Under the pieces are notes generated by a model. It was not told the origin of the DNA and did not search any database. It saw only the letters and a program-made list of their open reading frames with translations. Below, piece by piece: positions 35,034 through 43,723 of a stretch of 64,000 nucleotides of DNA (the first letter of the stretch is position 1; every line of letters starts with the position of its first letter). The position numbers were made by a program, and so were the translations under genes. The DNA comes from Chitinophagales bacterium (GTDB lineage: Bacteria; Bacteroidota; Bacteroidia; Chitinophagales; Saprospiraceae): positions 27,577-91,576 of the forward strand of contig JAFLBP010000022.1 in NCBI GenBank assembly GCA_017303875.1, read 5' to 3'.

Positions 35034-36089
35034 ATGACAACACAACTGAAAATATCCTGCCTGCTTATTGCCTTGATGTTAAGCGCTTCCTGCGCGGAAA
35101 ACAAGCGCCCCAAGCCAGTGCAGGCGCCAAAAGCAAGCACGCTGAACCCGGGCAGGGAAATGTTGAAATTCAACTCAGGCATCCGTGCGATCCTGCACGA
35201 CAGCAAGGGCAACTACTGGTTTGGGAGCGATCAGGAGGGCGTCTGCAAATACGATGGCAAAACCTTTGCGTATTACAGCCCTGCGAACGGTTTTTGCGGC
35301 AAACAGGTGATTCATATTGAAGAAGATACAAAGGGCGTCATCTAGTTTGGCACCAGCAGTGGTTTGTGCAGTTATGACGGCGTAAATTTTAATGTCCCTG
35401 AGCCGGATTTGCCCTTGAACCCCGGCTCGGTAGCTGCCACGGAACTTTGGTTTCCCGGAAACCAGCCCAATCAAATTATTGGCATCGAACAGGGCAATAT
35501 CCACGTCTATAAAAGCCCGCTTATCGTTCCTGAGGGAGAAAACCCCGCCAATCACGGCATCACAGGGTTCTCCAAAGGTAAAAATGGCAATGTTTGGATT
35601 GCCCACTACGCAGGCGTCATCGGTTTTGATGGGGAAAGAAGCCGGCACATCAACAACAGCACCATGCATTTCGACGGCAAAACCCGAAACATGCATGTGA
35701 GAAGTATTTTGGAGGATTCTAAAGGTCGCCTGTGGATCGGCAACAACAGCATCGGCGTACAATTGAAAGAAAAGGATACCATTGTTGACTTTTCAGCCAA
35801 ACATGGCCTGGCCAAAGGAGATGTATTTGCTTACCCCGCATCGCCCGGCACCTTGCTGCATGTATTCGCCATTCATGAGGACGCACAAGGCAATATATGG
35901 TTTGGCGACCGCGATACCGGCGCCTGGCGATACGACGGCAACAGCATGGTAAATTTCACGGTAGACAGCACTTTAGGCATACAACATATCTGGGACATCT
36001 ACGAAGACAAAAACGGAAATTTACTGTTCGCAATGGCCGAGAGTTCGGTATACCGATTTAATGGAACGGGAATTGAGCGGGTGTTTTAG
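35034..36089 (+). pseudogene. Two-component-regulator-type propeller lipoprotein, interrupted by an in-frame TAG
   Basis: One reading frame of 352 codons with a single TAG at 35343-35345 (codon 104). The N-terminal signal ends in the lipobox LSASC, so the product would be a lipoprotein. The repeats are ligand-binding propeller blades: YWFGSDQEGVCKYDGKTF, then after the stop FGTSSGLCSYDGVNF, IWFGDRDTGAWRYDGN. The stop falls exactly where the blade motif needs Trp (I-W-F-G), so TGG to TAG is the simple explanation. Either the gene is inactivated, the codon is read through, or the base is a sequencing error. A downstream ATG at 35364 could restart a signal-less fragment. Confidence 0.8.
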
Positions 36090-36117
36090 GTGTGTGCTTA
36101 GCAAAAAATAGCTATGA

Positions 36118-36267
36118 ATTTATCTCAACACGAATAAAAAATTTGTAGGGATTTTCGACGCGGCCAAAAAGGAAACTAAAAACGAAATACAAACGTTAGA
36201 TGATATATACACGTTCAGCGATCAACTCAAAGCGACCGTTGAGACGTACATCGCTCTAAATTCGTGA
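36118..36267 (+). pseudogene. Gene fragment without a start codon
   Basis: An in-frame stretch of about 49 codons ends at TGA 36265-36267 and reads as credible protein (FVGIFDAAKKETKNEIQTLD, then DIYTFSDQLKAT). No ATG/GTG/TTG opens it, and a TGA (36115-36117) closes the frame just upstream. Its codon use resembles the following toxin-antitoxin pair. Likely the C-terminal remnant of a lost gene; the family is not recognised. Confidence 0.4.
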
Positions 36268-36285
36268 ACTTCTAATTTTTGACGT

Positions 36286-36495
36286 ATGGTTATAGAAAGA
36301 ACAGCGAGTGAAGTCATTATCAGACTTCCCGCAAACATTAACTGGGAGGATTTGGAACTGATGATTCGTTTCATCAAGTACAAACAAAACGTCTCAAAAA
36401 GCAAAGCCACCCAAGATGAGATTGATCAGTTGGCACGGGATGTCAATAAGCAATGGTGGGAGGAGAATAAACACCGATTTTTAAAGCAACCATGA
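36286..36495 (+). CDS. Antitoxin of a PIN-domain toxin-antitoxin pair
   Basis: 69 residues: a short beta-strand N-terminus (VIERTASEVIIRLP) and a helical second half ending DVNKQWWEENKHRF. Small, charged, cytoplasmic. Its stop overlaps the ATG of the PIN toxin by four bases (ATGA). Antitoxins of this type bind the toxin through the C-terminal half and repress their own promoter. Identity rests on size, overlap and partner. Confidence 0.72.
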   Translation: MVIERTASEVIIRLPANINWEDLELMIRFIKYKQNVSKSKATQDEIDQLARDVNKQWWEENKHRFLKQP

Positions 36496-36944
36496 AAATC
36501 GTTGTTGATACCAACATTATTTTTAGTGCCATGCTGAATCCGACGGCTACGATTGGACAGGCTATCATTTATGGCCAGCGACATCAGCAATTTGAATTTT
36601 TCGCGCCTCACTTGCTCAAAGAAGAGATTAAAAGACACCGAAACAAAATTATTGATGTGTCCAAATCTATTGATGATACGACTTTTGAGGACATTCGTGA
36701 TGAGATGTTCAATTGTGTCAAGTTCATTTCCGAAGAACAAATCCCGTATGAATTTTGGGAAATTTCCATTCCATTGGTTAGAGACGTAGATATGGACGAT
36801 ATTGCATTTGTTGCTTTGGCCGAATATTTGGATGCCAGACTTTGGACTGGGGACAAGAAACTATTGGCTGGACTTGAAAAACGCGGCTTTACTCGAATTA
36901 TCACAACCGATGAGATTTCTAATATGAAATTTACCGACCTGTAA
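36492..36944 (+). CDS. PIN-domain ribonuclease toxin
   Basis: 150 residues of the PIN family 3 (VapC-like) type. The first catalytic Asp is in VVDTNIIFSAML. The acidic cluster continues in VRDVDMDDIAFVALAEYLDA and LWTGDKKLLAGL, giving the four acidic residues of the metal-dependent RNase site. Such toxins cleave tRNA or other RNA when the antitoxin is degraded. The pair lies in a gene-decay zone, which fits mobile toxin-antitoxin modules. Confidence 0.85.
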   Translation: MKIVVDTNIIFSAMLNPTATIGQAIIYGQRHQQFEFFAPHLLKEEIKRHRNKIIDVSKSIDDTTFEDIRDEMFNCVKFISEEQIPYEFWEISIPLVRDVDMDDIAFVALAEYLDARLWTGDKKLLAGLEKRGFTRIITTDEISNMKFTDL

Positions 36945-37080
36945 TAGATGCTGCCATCAATGCATCAAGATCCTTAAGTTAAGGAATCGCTCTACGAATG
37001 CTCTTGTGAAAACAACAACAGAATTTCAAGAAAACTCATGTTGTTCTAACCGAGGGAGCACCTCGAAAATCCTTAACTTA

Positions 37081-37690
37081 ATGAGCATGATCAATGGAAA
37101 AGATGCTTTGGAATACTCAAACTCCACTAAACACGGGGTGAAAATTTATCAAAATGGCCAAATAGTCAATAACTGTATGGTTATGGGTTCAGGTGGTGCG
37201 ACAGGAGTTCATCCAAATTCAATGCTGCTCGACGAAGATCAATTACTACTTTGTTGCGGTAACACTATCTTCTGTTTTACGCTTCCAGATCTTCAATTGA
37301 AATGGAAAACTCAGGCGGACCAGGCAACTTGCTTTAGTATTTTTAAACTGCATAACGATTTTATCGTACATGGAGAAATGCAAGTGAGCGCCCTCGATAA
37401 AGAGGGTTGTATCAAATGGTCATTTCAAGGACAAGACATTTTTGTTACCATGGACAAACAAGATCCCTTTAAAATTGAAGAAGACGGTATTCTACTCACT
37501 GACTTCACCGGAGCAACATACAAAATTGACTTCGCTGGAAATTTGATCTGGAGCTACCACAACAAAAAACATCTGGAAAGACCTTGAAAAAGTAAAGATA
37601 TTTTTGGACGAGCGAGACGCAAAAATGAAAAACTTTGTGAAGGCTCACTTCAAAATAAAAATGCACCGAACAATGCCCCAACCCCATTAA
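37081..37690 (+). pseudogene. PQQ/WD-like propeller protein, probably frameshifted at an A6 run
   Basis: The open frame runs from GTG 37006 or, more plausibly, ATG 37081 (MSMINGKDALEY) to TGA 37585-37587. It reads as blades of a PQQ/BamB-like propeller (LLCCGNTIFCFTLPDLQLKW; VSALDKEGCIKWSFQG; GNLIWSYHNK). Removing one A from the run 37564-37569 continues the frame for about 40 residues (IWKDLEKVKIFLDERDAK) to TAA 37688-37690. An 11-bp inverted repeat (TTAACTTAATG and CATTAAGTTAA) brackets the gene. It may be a true mutation, a sequencing error or slippage. Function unknown. Confidence 0.6.
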
Positions 37691-37731
37691 GTTAAAGCGC
37701 CAAACCTCCAAAAACACCCTAAGCGCCAGCC

Positions 37732-37872
37732 ATGAAATTCATCAATCAACCAAAAGGGGTTTATTGTAATGGGATTATTTGGTCACAGGCATAGGGCCAT
37801 GGGAAAGTTTATAAAATTGGAGGCGAAATGCAATTCCAGGCAGGTCAAGCCTGTAATTTCCCCATAAATTAG
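37732..37872 (+). pseudogene. Small open frame interrupted by TAG
   Basis: From ATG 37732 the frame reads FINQPKGVYCNGIIWSQA, meets TAG at 37792-37794, and continues GHGKVYKIGGEMQFQAGQ to TAG 37870-37872, 46 codons in all. Both halves look like one coding sequence, and CAG to TAG is a single change. The family is not recognised. It ends two bases before the promoter box of the next gene. Confidence 0.4.
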
Positions 37873-37874
37873 CG

Positions 37875-37882
37875 TACTTTTG
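37875..37882 (+). promoter_or_regulatory. -7 promoter box (TACTTTTG) of the Rpn-type nuclease gene
   Basis: TACTTTTG matches TAnnTTTG and lies 17 bases before the ATG at 37900. No clear -33 element. Confidence 0.45.
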
Positions 37883-37899
37883 CAGAAAATAGAGATTTT

Positions 37900-38781
37900 A
37901 TGGCCAAAAAGTTAGTCCGTTTCGACTGGGCGATGAAAAAAATGCTTCGCCACAAAGCCAACTTCGACATCCTCGAAGGGTTTCTCTCTGAATTATTGGA
38001 AGAAGAAATCAAAATCAAGCAAATCCTCGACAGCGAAAGCAACAAGGAAACCGAAGACGATAAGTACAATCGGGTTGATATCCTCGTGGAGAACTCAAAG
38101 AGTGAACTCGTTATCATCGAAGTACAAAATAGCAAAGAGTACGACTATTTCCATCGTATGTTGTTCGGTGCAGCAAAGGCTATCACCGAACATATCAAAG
38201 AAGGTCAGGCATATGCAGAAGTAAAAAAAGTCATATCCATCACGATTGCCTACTTTGATTTAGGTCAAGGTAAGGACTACGTTTATCATGGGACGACCAT
38301 TTTTAGAGGTATTCACAAAAATGATATACTCACGCTTGCGGACAAGCAAATACAACTTTACAAAAAAAGCAGTGTTCACGAGATTTTCCCTGAGTTTTGG
38401 GTAATCAAAGTAGGCAAGTTTGGCAACCGGGTGAAAGACAAACTCGATGAATGGATTTACTTTTTCAAAAACGCAGAAATAAAAGCCGACTTTTCAGCGA
38501 AAGGCTTGAAAGAAGCAAGCGAGCGTCTTGACGAGATGAAATTGAACGAAAAAGATGCAAAAGAATATAAAAGATACTTAAAGGGGTTACGGGATATTGC
38601 CAGCGAGCAACATACCAAAATGGCAGATGCCCAAGATTTGATAAAAAAAGGAGAAGACAATAAAGAGGTAGAGACAATTCTGAAACTCCATAAAAAGGGA
38701 ATGACAAATCAAACAATCGCTGAATTGTTAGATATTCCAATTGAAAAGGTTAATCAAGCAGTAATTGGTCACGTTTACTAA
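37900..38781 (+). CDS. Rpn-family recombination-promoting nuclease/PD-(D/E)xK putative transposase
   Basis: 293 residues. The N-terminus RFDWAMKKMLRHKANFDILEGFLSELL (in two helices) is the usual opening of this family. The nuclease core has DDKYNRVDILVENSKSELVIIEVQN, giving D...E-x-Q in place of E-x-K, as in many Rpn proteins. FHRMLFGAAKAI and LADKQIQLYKKSSVHEIFPEFWVI follow. The last ~40 residues resemble a helix-turn-helix (LKKGMTNQTIAELLDIPIEKV type). Rpn proteins cleave DNA and promote RecA-independent recombination. The final codons and TAA stop lie inside the palindrome at 38772-38803. Confidence 0.85.
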   Translation: MAKKLVRFDWAMKKMLRHKANFDILEGFLSELLEEEIKIKQILDSESNKETEDDKYNRVDILVENSKSELVIIEVQNSKEYDYFHRMLFGAAKAITEHIKEGQAYAEVKKVISITIAYFDLGQGKDYVYHGTTIFRGIHKNDILTLADKQIQLYKKSSVHEIFPEFWVIKVGKFGNRVKDKLDEWIYFFKNAEIKADFSAKGLKEASERLDEMKLNEKDAKEYKRYLKGLRDIASEQHTKMADAQDLIKKGEDNKEVETILKLHKKGMTNQTIAELLDIPIEKVNQAVIGHVY

Positions 38782-38803
38782 AACTTTGAAAGTTTAGTAA
38801 ACG
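38772..38803. repeat. Palindrome sharing the core of the 45-bp inverted repeat
   Basis: The 11-base arms CGTTTACTAAA and TTTAGTAAACG surround ACTTTGAAAG. The same core forms the centre of the palindrome at 11237-11327. Here the left arm contains the last two codons and TAA stop of the Rpn gene, so the repeat ends the reading frame and may end the transcript as well. Confidence 0.8.
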
Positions 38804-38833
38804 AAAGCGGAGAGGTAGTGTTGATTTCTATCC

Positions 38834-38957
38834 ATTTCCCGCAGATCGCGCAGATTTACTCGCAGATCGTGCAGATGTATTCCTGCTGAGCGCTACAAAT
38901 ACCATGAATAAAAAATCTGCGGAATCTGCGCGTAAATCTGCGCGATCTGCGGGAAAT
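38834..38957. repeat. CGCAGAT-word inverted repeat, copy 2
   Basis: The 26-base arms 38834-38859 and 38932-38957 are exact complements (ATTTCCCGCAGATCGCGCAG at the left end). CGCAGAT words continue towards the loop, which includes CCTGCTGAGCGCTAC. It occupies the gap between the Rpn nuclease and the korB end, with no gene seen. Confidence 0.88.
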
Positions 38958-39015
38958 TGATCTTAGTGCATTACAAACATTTTTAGCACAGCAATGCTTG
39001 CTTACAGATAGCACA

Positions 39016-40068
39016 CTACCGCCCCGCCCGGTTCACCGCCTCCAATACCTCCGGCCCGGGAATCAGCAATGCCTGCGGCAATTGGTTCAGCGGCGTGGCC
39101 GTGGTATCCAGCATCTGGTGCAGGTCGGGATGGTCCTGGTCAATGAAGATCAGGCCGGTCAGGATTTCATTTTTTACTTTGGCCTCGTGTACGCGGTTGA
39201 TCGCGCCAATGCGGTCGAAAGGATTCCAGTTGGGCGCCAGCTTGCTCAATTGGATATAGGAGCCGTCGTGCAAAGCCACATCCAACACTTCGCCTTCAGC
39301 GTAAGCAGCCGTTATTTCTTCTTTGAAAGGCACATAATCCACAGCCGCCGTGGCTTCAATATGCTCACGGGTATAGTCGTAACTCTTGGTGGAGCCGGGG
39401 TTGTTGTTGAAAGTCACGCAGGGCGAAATGACATCAATCAGCGCAAAACCCGGGTGCGACATCGCCGCCTTAATCAGCGGCACCAACTGCTCCTTATCGC
39501 CCGAAAAGCTGCGGGCCACAAACGTAGCGCCCATTTCCAGCGCCAGTCCGGCCATATCAATGGCGGCAAACTGGTTGGCATGGCCACTTTTGTTCACCGA
39601 ACCCACATCGGCCGTCGCCGAATCCTGGCCCTTGGTGAGGCCATAACAACCATTGTTCATCAGGATATACGTGATGTTCAGGTTGCGGCGAATGGCGTGC
39701 ACAAACTGCCCCATCCCGATGGAAGCAGAGTCGCCGTCGCCAGAGATACCGAGGTACATCAGGTCGCGGTTGGCGAGGTTGGCGCCCGTGGCTACCGAAG
39801 GCATACGCCCGTGTACGGAGTTGAAACCGTGGGAGTTACTGAGAAAATAAGCCGGCGTTTTGGAAGAGCAGCCAATTCCCGAAAGTTTGGCAACACGGTG
39901 CGGCTCAAGGTTCATTTCAAAGCAGGCTGATACAATGGCGCCGCTCACGGAGTCGTGGCCGCAGCCGGCACAAAGGGTGGAAAGCACGCCCTCGTAATCT
40001 GCACGGGAATACCCGACTTCATTCAGGGGCAGGTCCGGGTGGCGAAATTTCGGTTTTACAAACGACAT
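39016..40068 (-). CDS. korB: 2-oxoacid:ferredoxin oxidoreductase, beta subunit
   Basis: 350 residues. It carries the thiamine diphosphate site: LCAGCGHDSVSGAI, then GISGDGDSASIGMGQF with the GDG...N metal motif completed by ILMNNGCYGLTKGQ. With the alpha/gamma subunit it oxidises a 2-oxoacid-CoA pair, most likely 2-oxoglutarate to succinyl-CoA, passing electrons to ferredoxin. It starts 12 bases after korA on the same strand, as the last gene of the operon. 2-oxoglutarate as substrate is family-based; pyruvate or branched-chain oxoacids remain possible. Confidence 0.9.
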   Translation of the reverse strand: MSFVKPKFRHPDLPLNEVGYSRADYEGVLSTLCAGCGHDSVSGAIVSACFEMNLEPHRVAKLSGIGCSSKTPAYFLSNSHGFNSVHGRMPSVATGANLANRDLMYLGISGDGDSASIGMGQFVHAIRRNLNITYILMNNGCYGLTKGQDSATADVGSVNKSGHANQFAAIDMAGLALEMGATFVARSFSGDKEQLVPLIKAAMSHPGFALIDVISPCVTFNNNPGSTKSYDYTREHIEATAAVDYVPFKEEITAAYAEGEVLDVALHDGSYIQLSKLAPNWNPFDRIGAINRVHEAKVKNEILTGLIFIDQDHPDLHQMLDTTATPLNQLPQALLIPGPEVLEAVNRAGR

Positions 40069-40080
40069 ATCTCCTATAGC

Positions 40081-41901
40081 TTATGCGCTTACACCGGCAG
40101 CTACCCGGCTTTGAATGGTTTTAAAAATGTAATCGGCTGTAACGGGGAAGCCGTCGTAATTGAGCACTTTAATGAGGTTTTTGGGATGTACCTCCAGCTC
40201 ATTCACCAGCAAACTGCGCAACTGCGCGTCGCGGTTCTGGTCAATTACAAAAACCTTGTCGTGGCTTTCAATAAAATCGCGTACGCTGTCGGCAAAAGGA
40301 AATGCCATGAGGCGCATCGCATCCATTGCAATGCCGCTTTCCCGCAGCATATCGATGGCTTCAAGGGCCGGATAAGTGCTCGTTCCGATGAAAATTATGC
40401 CATATTCGGATTGATTGCCGTCCTGATACAATTCCGGTTCTGGCACCAAACCTTTCGCGGTCTCCCATTTCAGCATCAGCCGGTCGACGCTTTTTTGATA
40501 AATAAGGGCATCTTCGGTGTAGCCGGCGTATTCATCGTGCGAGGTGCCGCGCGTGAAATACGAGCCTTTGGTCGGGTGCGTTCCAGGGATGGTGCGGTAG
40601 GGAATGCCGTCGCCGTCCACATCTTTGTAGCGGCCGTAACGTTCGGTCATGGCTTCTAATTGCGCCTCTGTGAGCACCTTGCCGCGGTCGAACTGCCGGG
40701 AACTGTCCCAGCTCAATGGCGGCGACATGGTATCGTTCATGCCCAGTTCCAGGTCGGTCATCACCAGCACCGGGGTTTGCAGGCGCTCCGCCAGATCAAA
40801 GGCGTCGGCGGTGAAGTCGAAGCACTCTTTGGGCGTGCTGGGGAAAAGCAGCACGTGGCGCGTGTCGCCATGCGAGGCATAGGCCGCAGAGATCAGGTCG
40901 GACTGTTGCGTGCGCGTGGGCATGCCGGTGGAAGGGCCGCCGCGCTGCACATCAATGAGCACCGTGGGTATTTCGGCAAAATAGGCCAGGCCCAAAAATT
41001 CGCTCATCAGCGATACGCCCGGGCCACTGGTAGCCGTGAAGGCGCGGGCGCCGTTCCAGGAAGCGCCGAGTACTACGCCGATGGCCGCCAGTTCGTCTTC
41101 CATTTGCACCACGGCAAAGTTCTTTTTGCCGCTTTCCGGGTCAATGCGGTATTTGGTGGCGTATTTTTCAAATGCCTGTACCAGCGAAGTGGACGGCGTA
41201 ATGGGATACCAGGCGGCAACGGTCGCGCCCGCGTACAAGGCGCCCAGGCCGCTGGCGGTATTGCCGTCCATCAGGATTCGATCGCCAACTTCATCGCGGC
41301 GCTCTAATCGCAGTCCAAGCGGGTATTCGTAGTGTTGATGGATGTAATCGATGCCCATTTGCATGGCTTCAAAATTGGCAGTAACCAACTTTTCTTTACC
41401 CTTAAATTGCTCACGGACAATCTGTTGTAACACTTCCAGTTCAATGTCCAGCAGGGCCGACAGTGCCCCGACGTAAACCATGTTTTTCAGCAATTGCCGC
41501 TGGCGCGGATCAGCGAAATGCTCCATACAAAGCCCCATCATCGGCACGCCGATATAGTGAATGTCCTCACGGATATATTCCTTGTAGAGTTCCTTGGTAC
41601 TGTCGTACACAAAATAACCGCCCGGCTTGACTACCTTGATGTCGCGCAGCATACTTTGCGGATTGACGCTGACCATCAGGTCCACGCCCTCGCGACGGCC
41701 GAGGTAGCCTTTTTCGCTGACGCGCACTTCGTACCACGTCGGCAGGCCCTGGATATTGGAAGGAAAAATATTTTTTGGTGCAACGGGAATGCCCATACGG
41801 AACACCGCTTTGGCAAACATCGTGTTGGCGCTGGCCGAACCCGTACCGTTTACATTGGCAAATCGAACCACAAAGTCGTTCAAAGCACTCAACTTATGCA
41901 T
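40081..41901 (-). CDS. korA: 2-oxoacid:ferredoxin oxidoreductase, fused gamma/alpha subunit
   Basis: 606 residues from the ATG at 41901, which overlaps the end of the upstream flavoprotein gene by eight bases; longer frames enter that gene. Residues ~1-190 form the gamma domain (FVVRFANVNGTGSASANTMF; EGVDLMVSVNPQSML). Residues ~200-600 form the alpha pyrimidine-binding and transketolase-like domains (DGNTASGLGALYAGATVAAW; AAIGVVLGASWNGARAFTAT; PGVSLMSEFLGLAYFAEIP; QRGGPSTGMPTRTQQSDL). The order gamma-alpha fused is the usual Bacteroidota and archaeal type. The middle gene of a three-gene operon. Confidence 0.9.
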   Translation of the reverse strand: MHKLSALNDFVVRFANVNGTGSASANTMFAKAVFRMGIPVAPKNIFPSNIQGLPTWYEVRVSEKGYLGRREGVDLMVSVNPQSMLRDIKVVKPGGYFVYDSTKELYKEYIREDIHYIGVPMMGLCMEHFADPRQRQLLKNMVYVGALSALLDIELEVLQQIVREQFKGKEKLVTANFEAMQMGIDYIHQHYEYPLGLRLERRDEVGDRILMDGNTASGLGALYAGATVAAWYPITPSTSLVQAFEKYATKYRIDPESGKKNFAVVQMEDELAAIGVVLGASWNGARAFTATSGPGVSLMSEFLGLAYFAEIPTVLIDVQRGGPSTGMPTRTQQSDLISAAYASHGDTRHVLLFPSTPKECFDFTADAFDLAERLQTPVLVMTDLELGMNDTMSPPLSWDSSRQFDRGKVLTEAQLEAMTERYGRYKDVDGDGIPYRTIPGTHPTKGSYFTRGTSHDEYAGYTEDALIYQKSVDRLMLKWETAKGLVPEPELYQDGNQSEYGIIFIGTSTYPALEAIDMLRESGIAMDAMRLMAFPFADSVRDFIESHDKVFVIDQNRDAQLRSLLVNELEVHPKNLIKVLNYDGFPVTADYIFKTIQSRVAAGVSA

Positions 41902-43687
41902 ATCTGATAGCTCCTGCTTTTGTGACGTTATACAAATATTTTTGCATGTCCCAGGCTGCGGTCGGGCAACGCTCGGCGCAAAGGCCGCAGTGCAGACAAA
42001 CGTTTTCATCTTTTACCATTACCCGCATGGTTTTCAGCGGATCCGACACGTACAAATCCTGGCTCAGGTCATTGGCCGGTGCATTCAGGCGCGTACGCAG
42101 GTCTTCTTCTTCGCCGTTTTCTGTAAAGGTGATGCAGGTGGTGGGGCAAACATCCACGCAGGCATCGCACTCGATACAGCGGGACGTATTAAAGACCGTC
42201 TGCACATCGCAGTTGAGGCAGCGCTGGGCTTCGCGGAAAGCCACTTCGGGGTCGAAACCGAGTTCTACTTCTAATTTGCGGTCGGTGAGGGCAATTTTCT
42301 TCTCGGCGTGTGGCACTTTATAGCGCTGATCTTCCACTACGGCGCTGTCGTAAATCCACTCATGGATGCCCATTTTCTGGTGGATGAGGTTGGTAAAGGG
42401 CGAAGGCCGCTCGTGCAGCGATGCCCCATTACAAAACAAATCAATGGATACAGCGGCCTGGTGGCCCTGAGCGACAGCAGTGATGACGTTTTTGGGCCCC
42501 AGCGCGGCATCGCCTCCAAAAAACACTTTGGGGTTGCTCGACTGGAAAGTCACTTTATCTAATTGCGGCGTATCCCATTTGTCAAAAGTAATGCCCAGGT
42601 CGCGTTCAATCCAGGGGAAACTGTTCTCCTGCCCTACTGCGATAAGCACGTCGTCGGCTTCAAAAAACACATCCGGCTCGCCGGTGGGTTTAAGGCTGCG
42701 ACGGCCATTTTCGTCGTACACGGCGGCTACAATTTCAAAGGTCATGCCCTTGAGCTGGCCGTTTTCCACCACAAAAGACTTCGGCACATGGCAGTTGTAG
42801 AAGGGAATATCTTCGTGTTGGGCGTCTTCAATTTCCCAGGGCGAAGCTTTCATTTCGCTGAAGGGGCTGCGCACAACCACTTTTACGTCTTCGCCGCCGA
42901 GGCGACGGGCGGTACGGCAGCAATCCATCGCGGTATTTCCGCCGCCGAGCACCAATACTTTTTTCCCGATCTTGGTGGTATGTCCGAAAGCAACGCTGGC
43001 TAACCATTGAATACCGACGTAGACGTTGGCGCTCACTTCACTCCGGCCCGGCACTTCGGGCAGGTCGCGGCCTTTGGGAGCGCCGGTGCCGACAAATATG
43101 GCGTCGTAACCTTTGTCCAGCACAGCTTTCAGGCTCGATACATGCGTGTTGTAATGCGTCGAGATGCCCATATTTTCGATATAGCCAACTTCTTCATCGA
43201 GCACAGAAGCGGGCAAACGGAAAGAGGGGATCTGGCTGCGCATCATACCGCCACCGGCCTGCTGATTGTCGAACAGGTCGATTTCGTAGCCCAGCGGCGC
43301 CAGGTCGCGCGCGACAGTGAGCGAGGCCGGGCCTCCACCGATCAGGGCGACGCGTTTGCCATTTTTGGGGAATGGCCCCTTCGGAATCCGGTCAGAGACA
43401 TCGTCTTTGAAGTCGGCAGCTACTCGTTTGAGGCGGCAGATGGCCACGGGTTGTTCTTCTACGCGGCCGCGGCGGCAGGCGGGTTCGCAGGGGCGGTCGC
43501 AGGTGCGGCCCAGCACCCCGGGAAACACGTTGGATTCCCAGTTGATCATATATGCCTCGGAGTATTTCCCGGCTGCAATCAGGCGGATATATTCCGGCAC
43601 CGGCGTATGCGCCGGACAGGCATACTGGCAGTCGACAACTTTATGGAAATATTCGGGGTTTTGAATGTCTGTTGCTTTCACAGGCAA
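41894..43687 (-). CDS. GltD-like NAD(P)H flavoprotein with C-terminal 2x[4Fe-4S] ferredoxin domain
   Basis: 597 residues. The N-terminal cysteine-rich domain (CQYACPAHTPVPEYI; CDRPCEPACRRG) binds Fe-S as in glutamate synthase small subunit. FAD (LIGGGPASLTVAR) and NAD(P) (VLGGGNTAMDCCRTARRLGG) sites follow. The last ~100 residues carry a third cysteine motif, CLNCD, and two ferredoxin motifs, CIECDACVDVCP and CLHCGLCAERCP. As first gene of the korAB operon it most likely links the oxidoreductase's low-potential electrons to NAD(P)H. This role is inferred from context and domains. Confidence 0.85.
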   Translation of the reverse strand: MPVKATDIQNPEYFHKVVDCQYACPAHTPVPEYIRLIAAGKYSEAYMINWESNVFPGVLGRTCDRPCEPACRRGRVEEQPVAICRLKRVAADFKDDVSDRIPKGPFPKNGKRVALIGGGPASLTVARDLAPLGYEIDLFDNQQAGGGMMRSQIPSFRLPASVLDEEVGYIENMGISTHYNTHVSSLKAVLDKGYDAIFVGTGAPKGRDLPEVPGRSEVSANVYVGIQWLASVAFGHTTKIGKKVLVLGGGNTAMDCCRTARRLGGEDVKVVVRSPFSEMKASPWEIEDAQHEDIPFYNCHVPKSFVVENGQLKGMTFEIVAAVYDENGRRSLKPTGEPDVFFEADDVLIAVGQENSFPWIERDLGITFDKWDTPQLDKVTFQSSNPKVFFGGDAALGPKNVITAVAQGHQAAVSIDLFCNGASLHERPSPFTNLIHQKMGIHEWIYDSAVVEDQRYKVPHAEKKIALTDRKLEVELGFDPEVAFREAQRCLNCDVQTVFNTSRCIECDACVDVCPTTCITFTENGEEEDLRTRLNAPANDLSQDLYVSDPLKTMRVMVKDENVCLHCGLCAERCPTAAWDMQKYLYNVTKAGAIRYA

Positions 43688-43715
43688 GCCTTTTTGTATT
43701 GTGTTAACAGGGAGC

Positions 43716-43723
43716 CAAAAGTA
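43716..43723 (-). promoter_or_regulatory. -7 promoter box (TACTTTTG) of the korAB operon
   Basis: The minus strand reads TACTTTTG 28 bases upstream of the flavoprotein ATG. No clean -33 match at the right distance. Confidence 0.45.

Noticed and set aside
36974..37082. Integron attC site
   Set aside because: Length and inverted ends are suggestive, but the orientation of the GTTAAGG/CCTTAAC ends is opposite to attC core sites, and no integron integrase is present.
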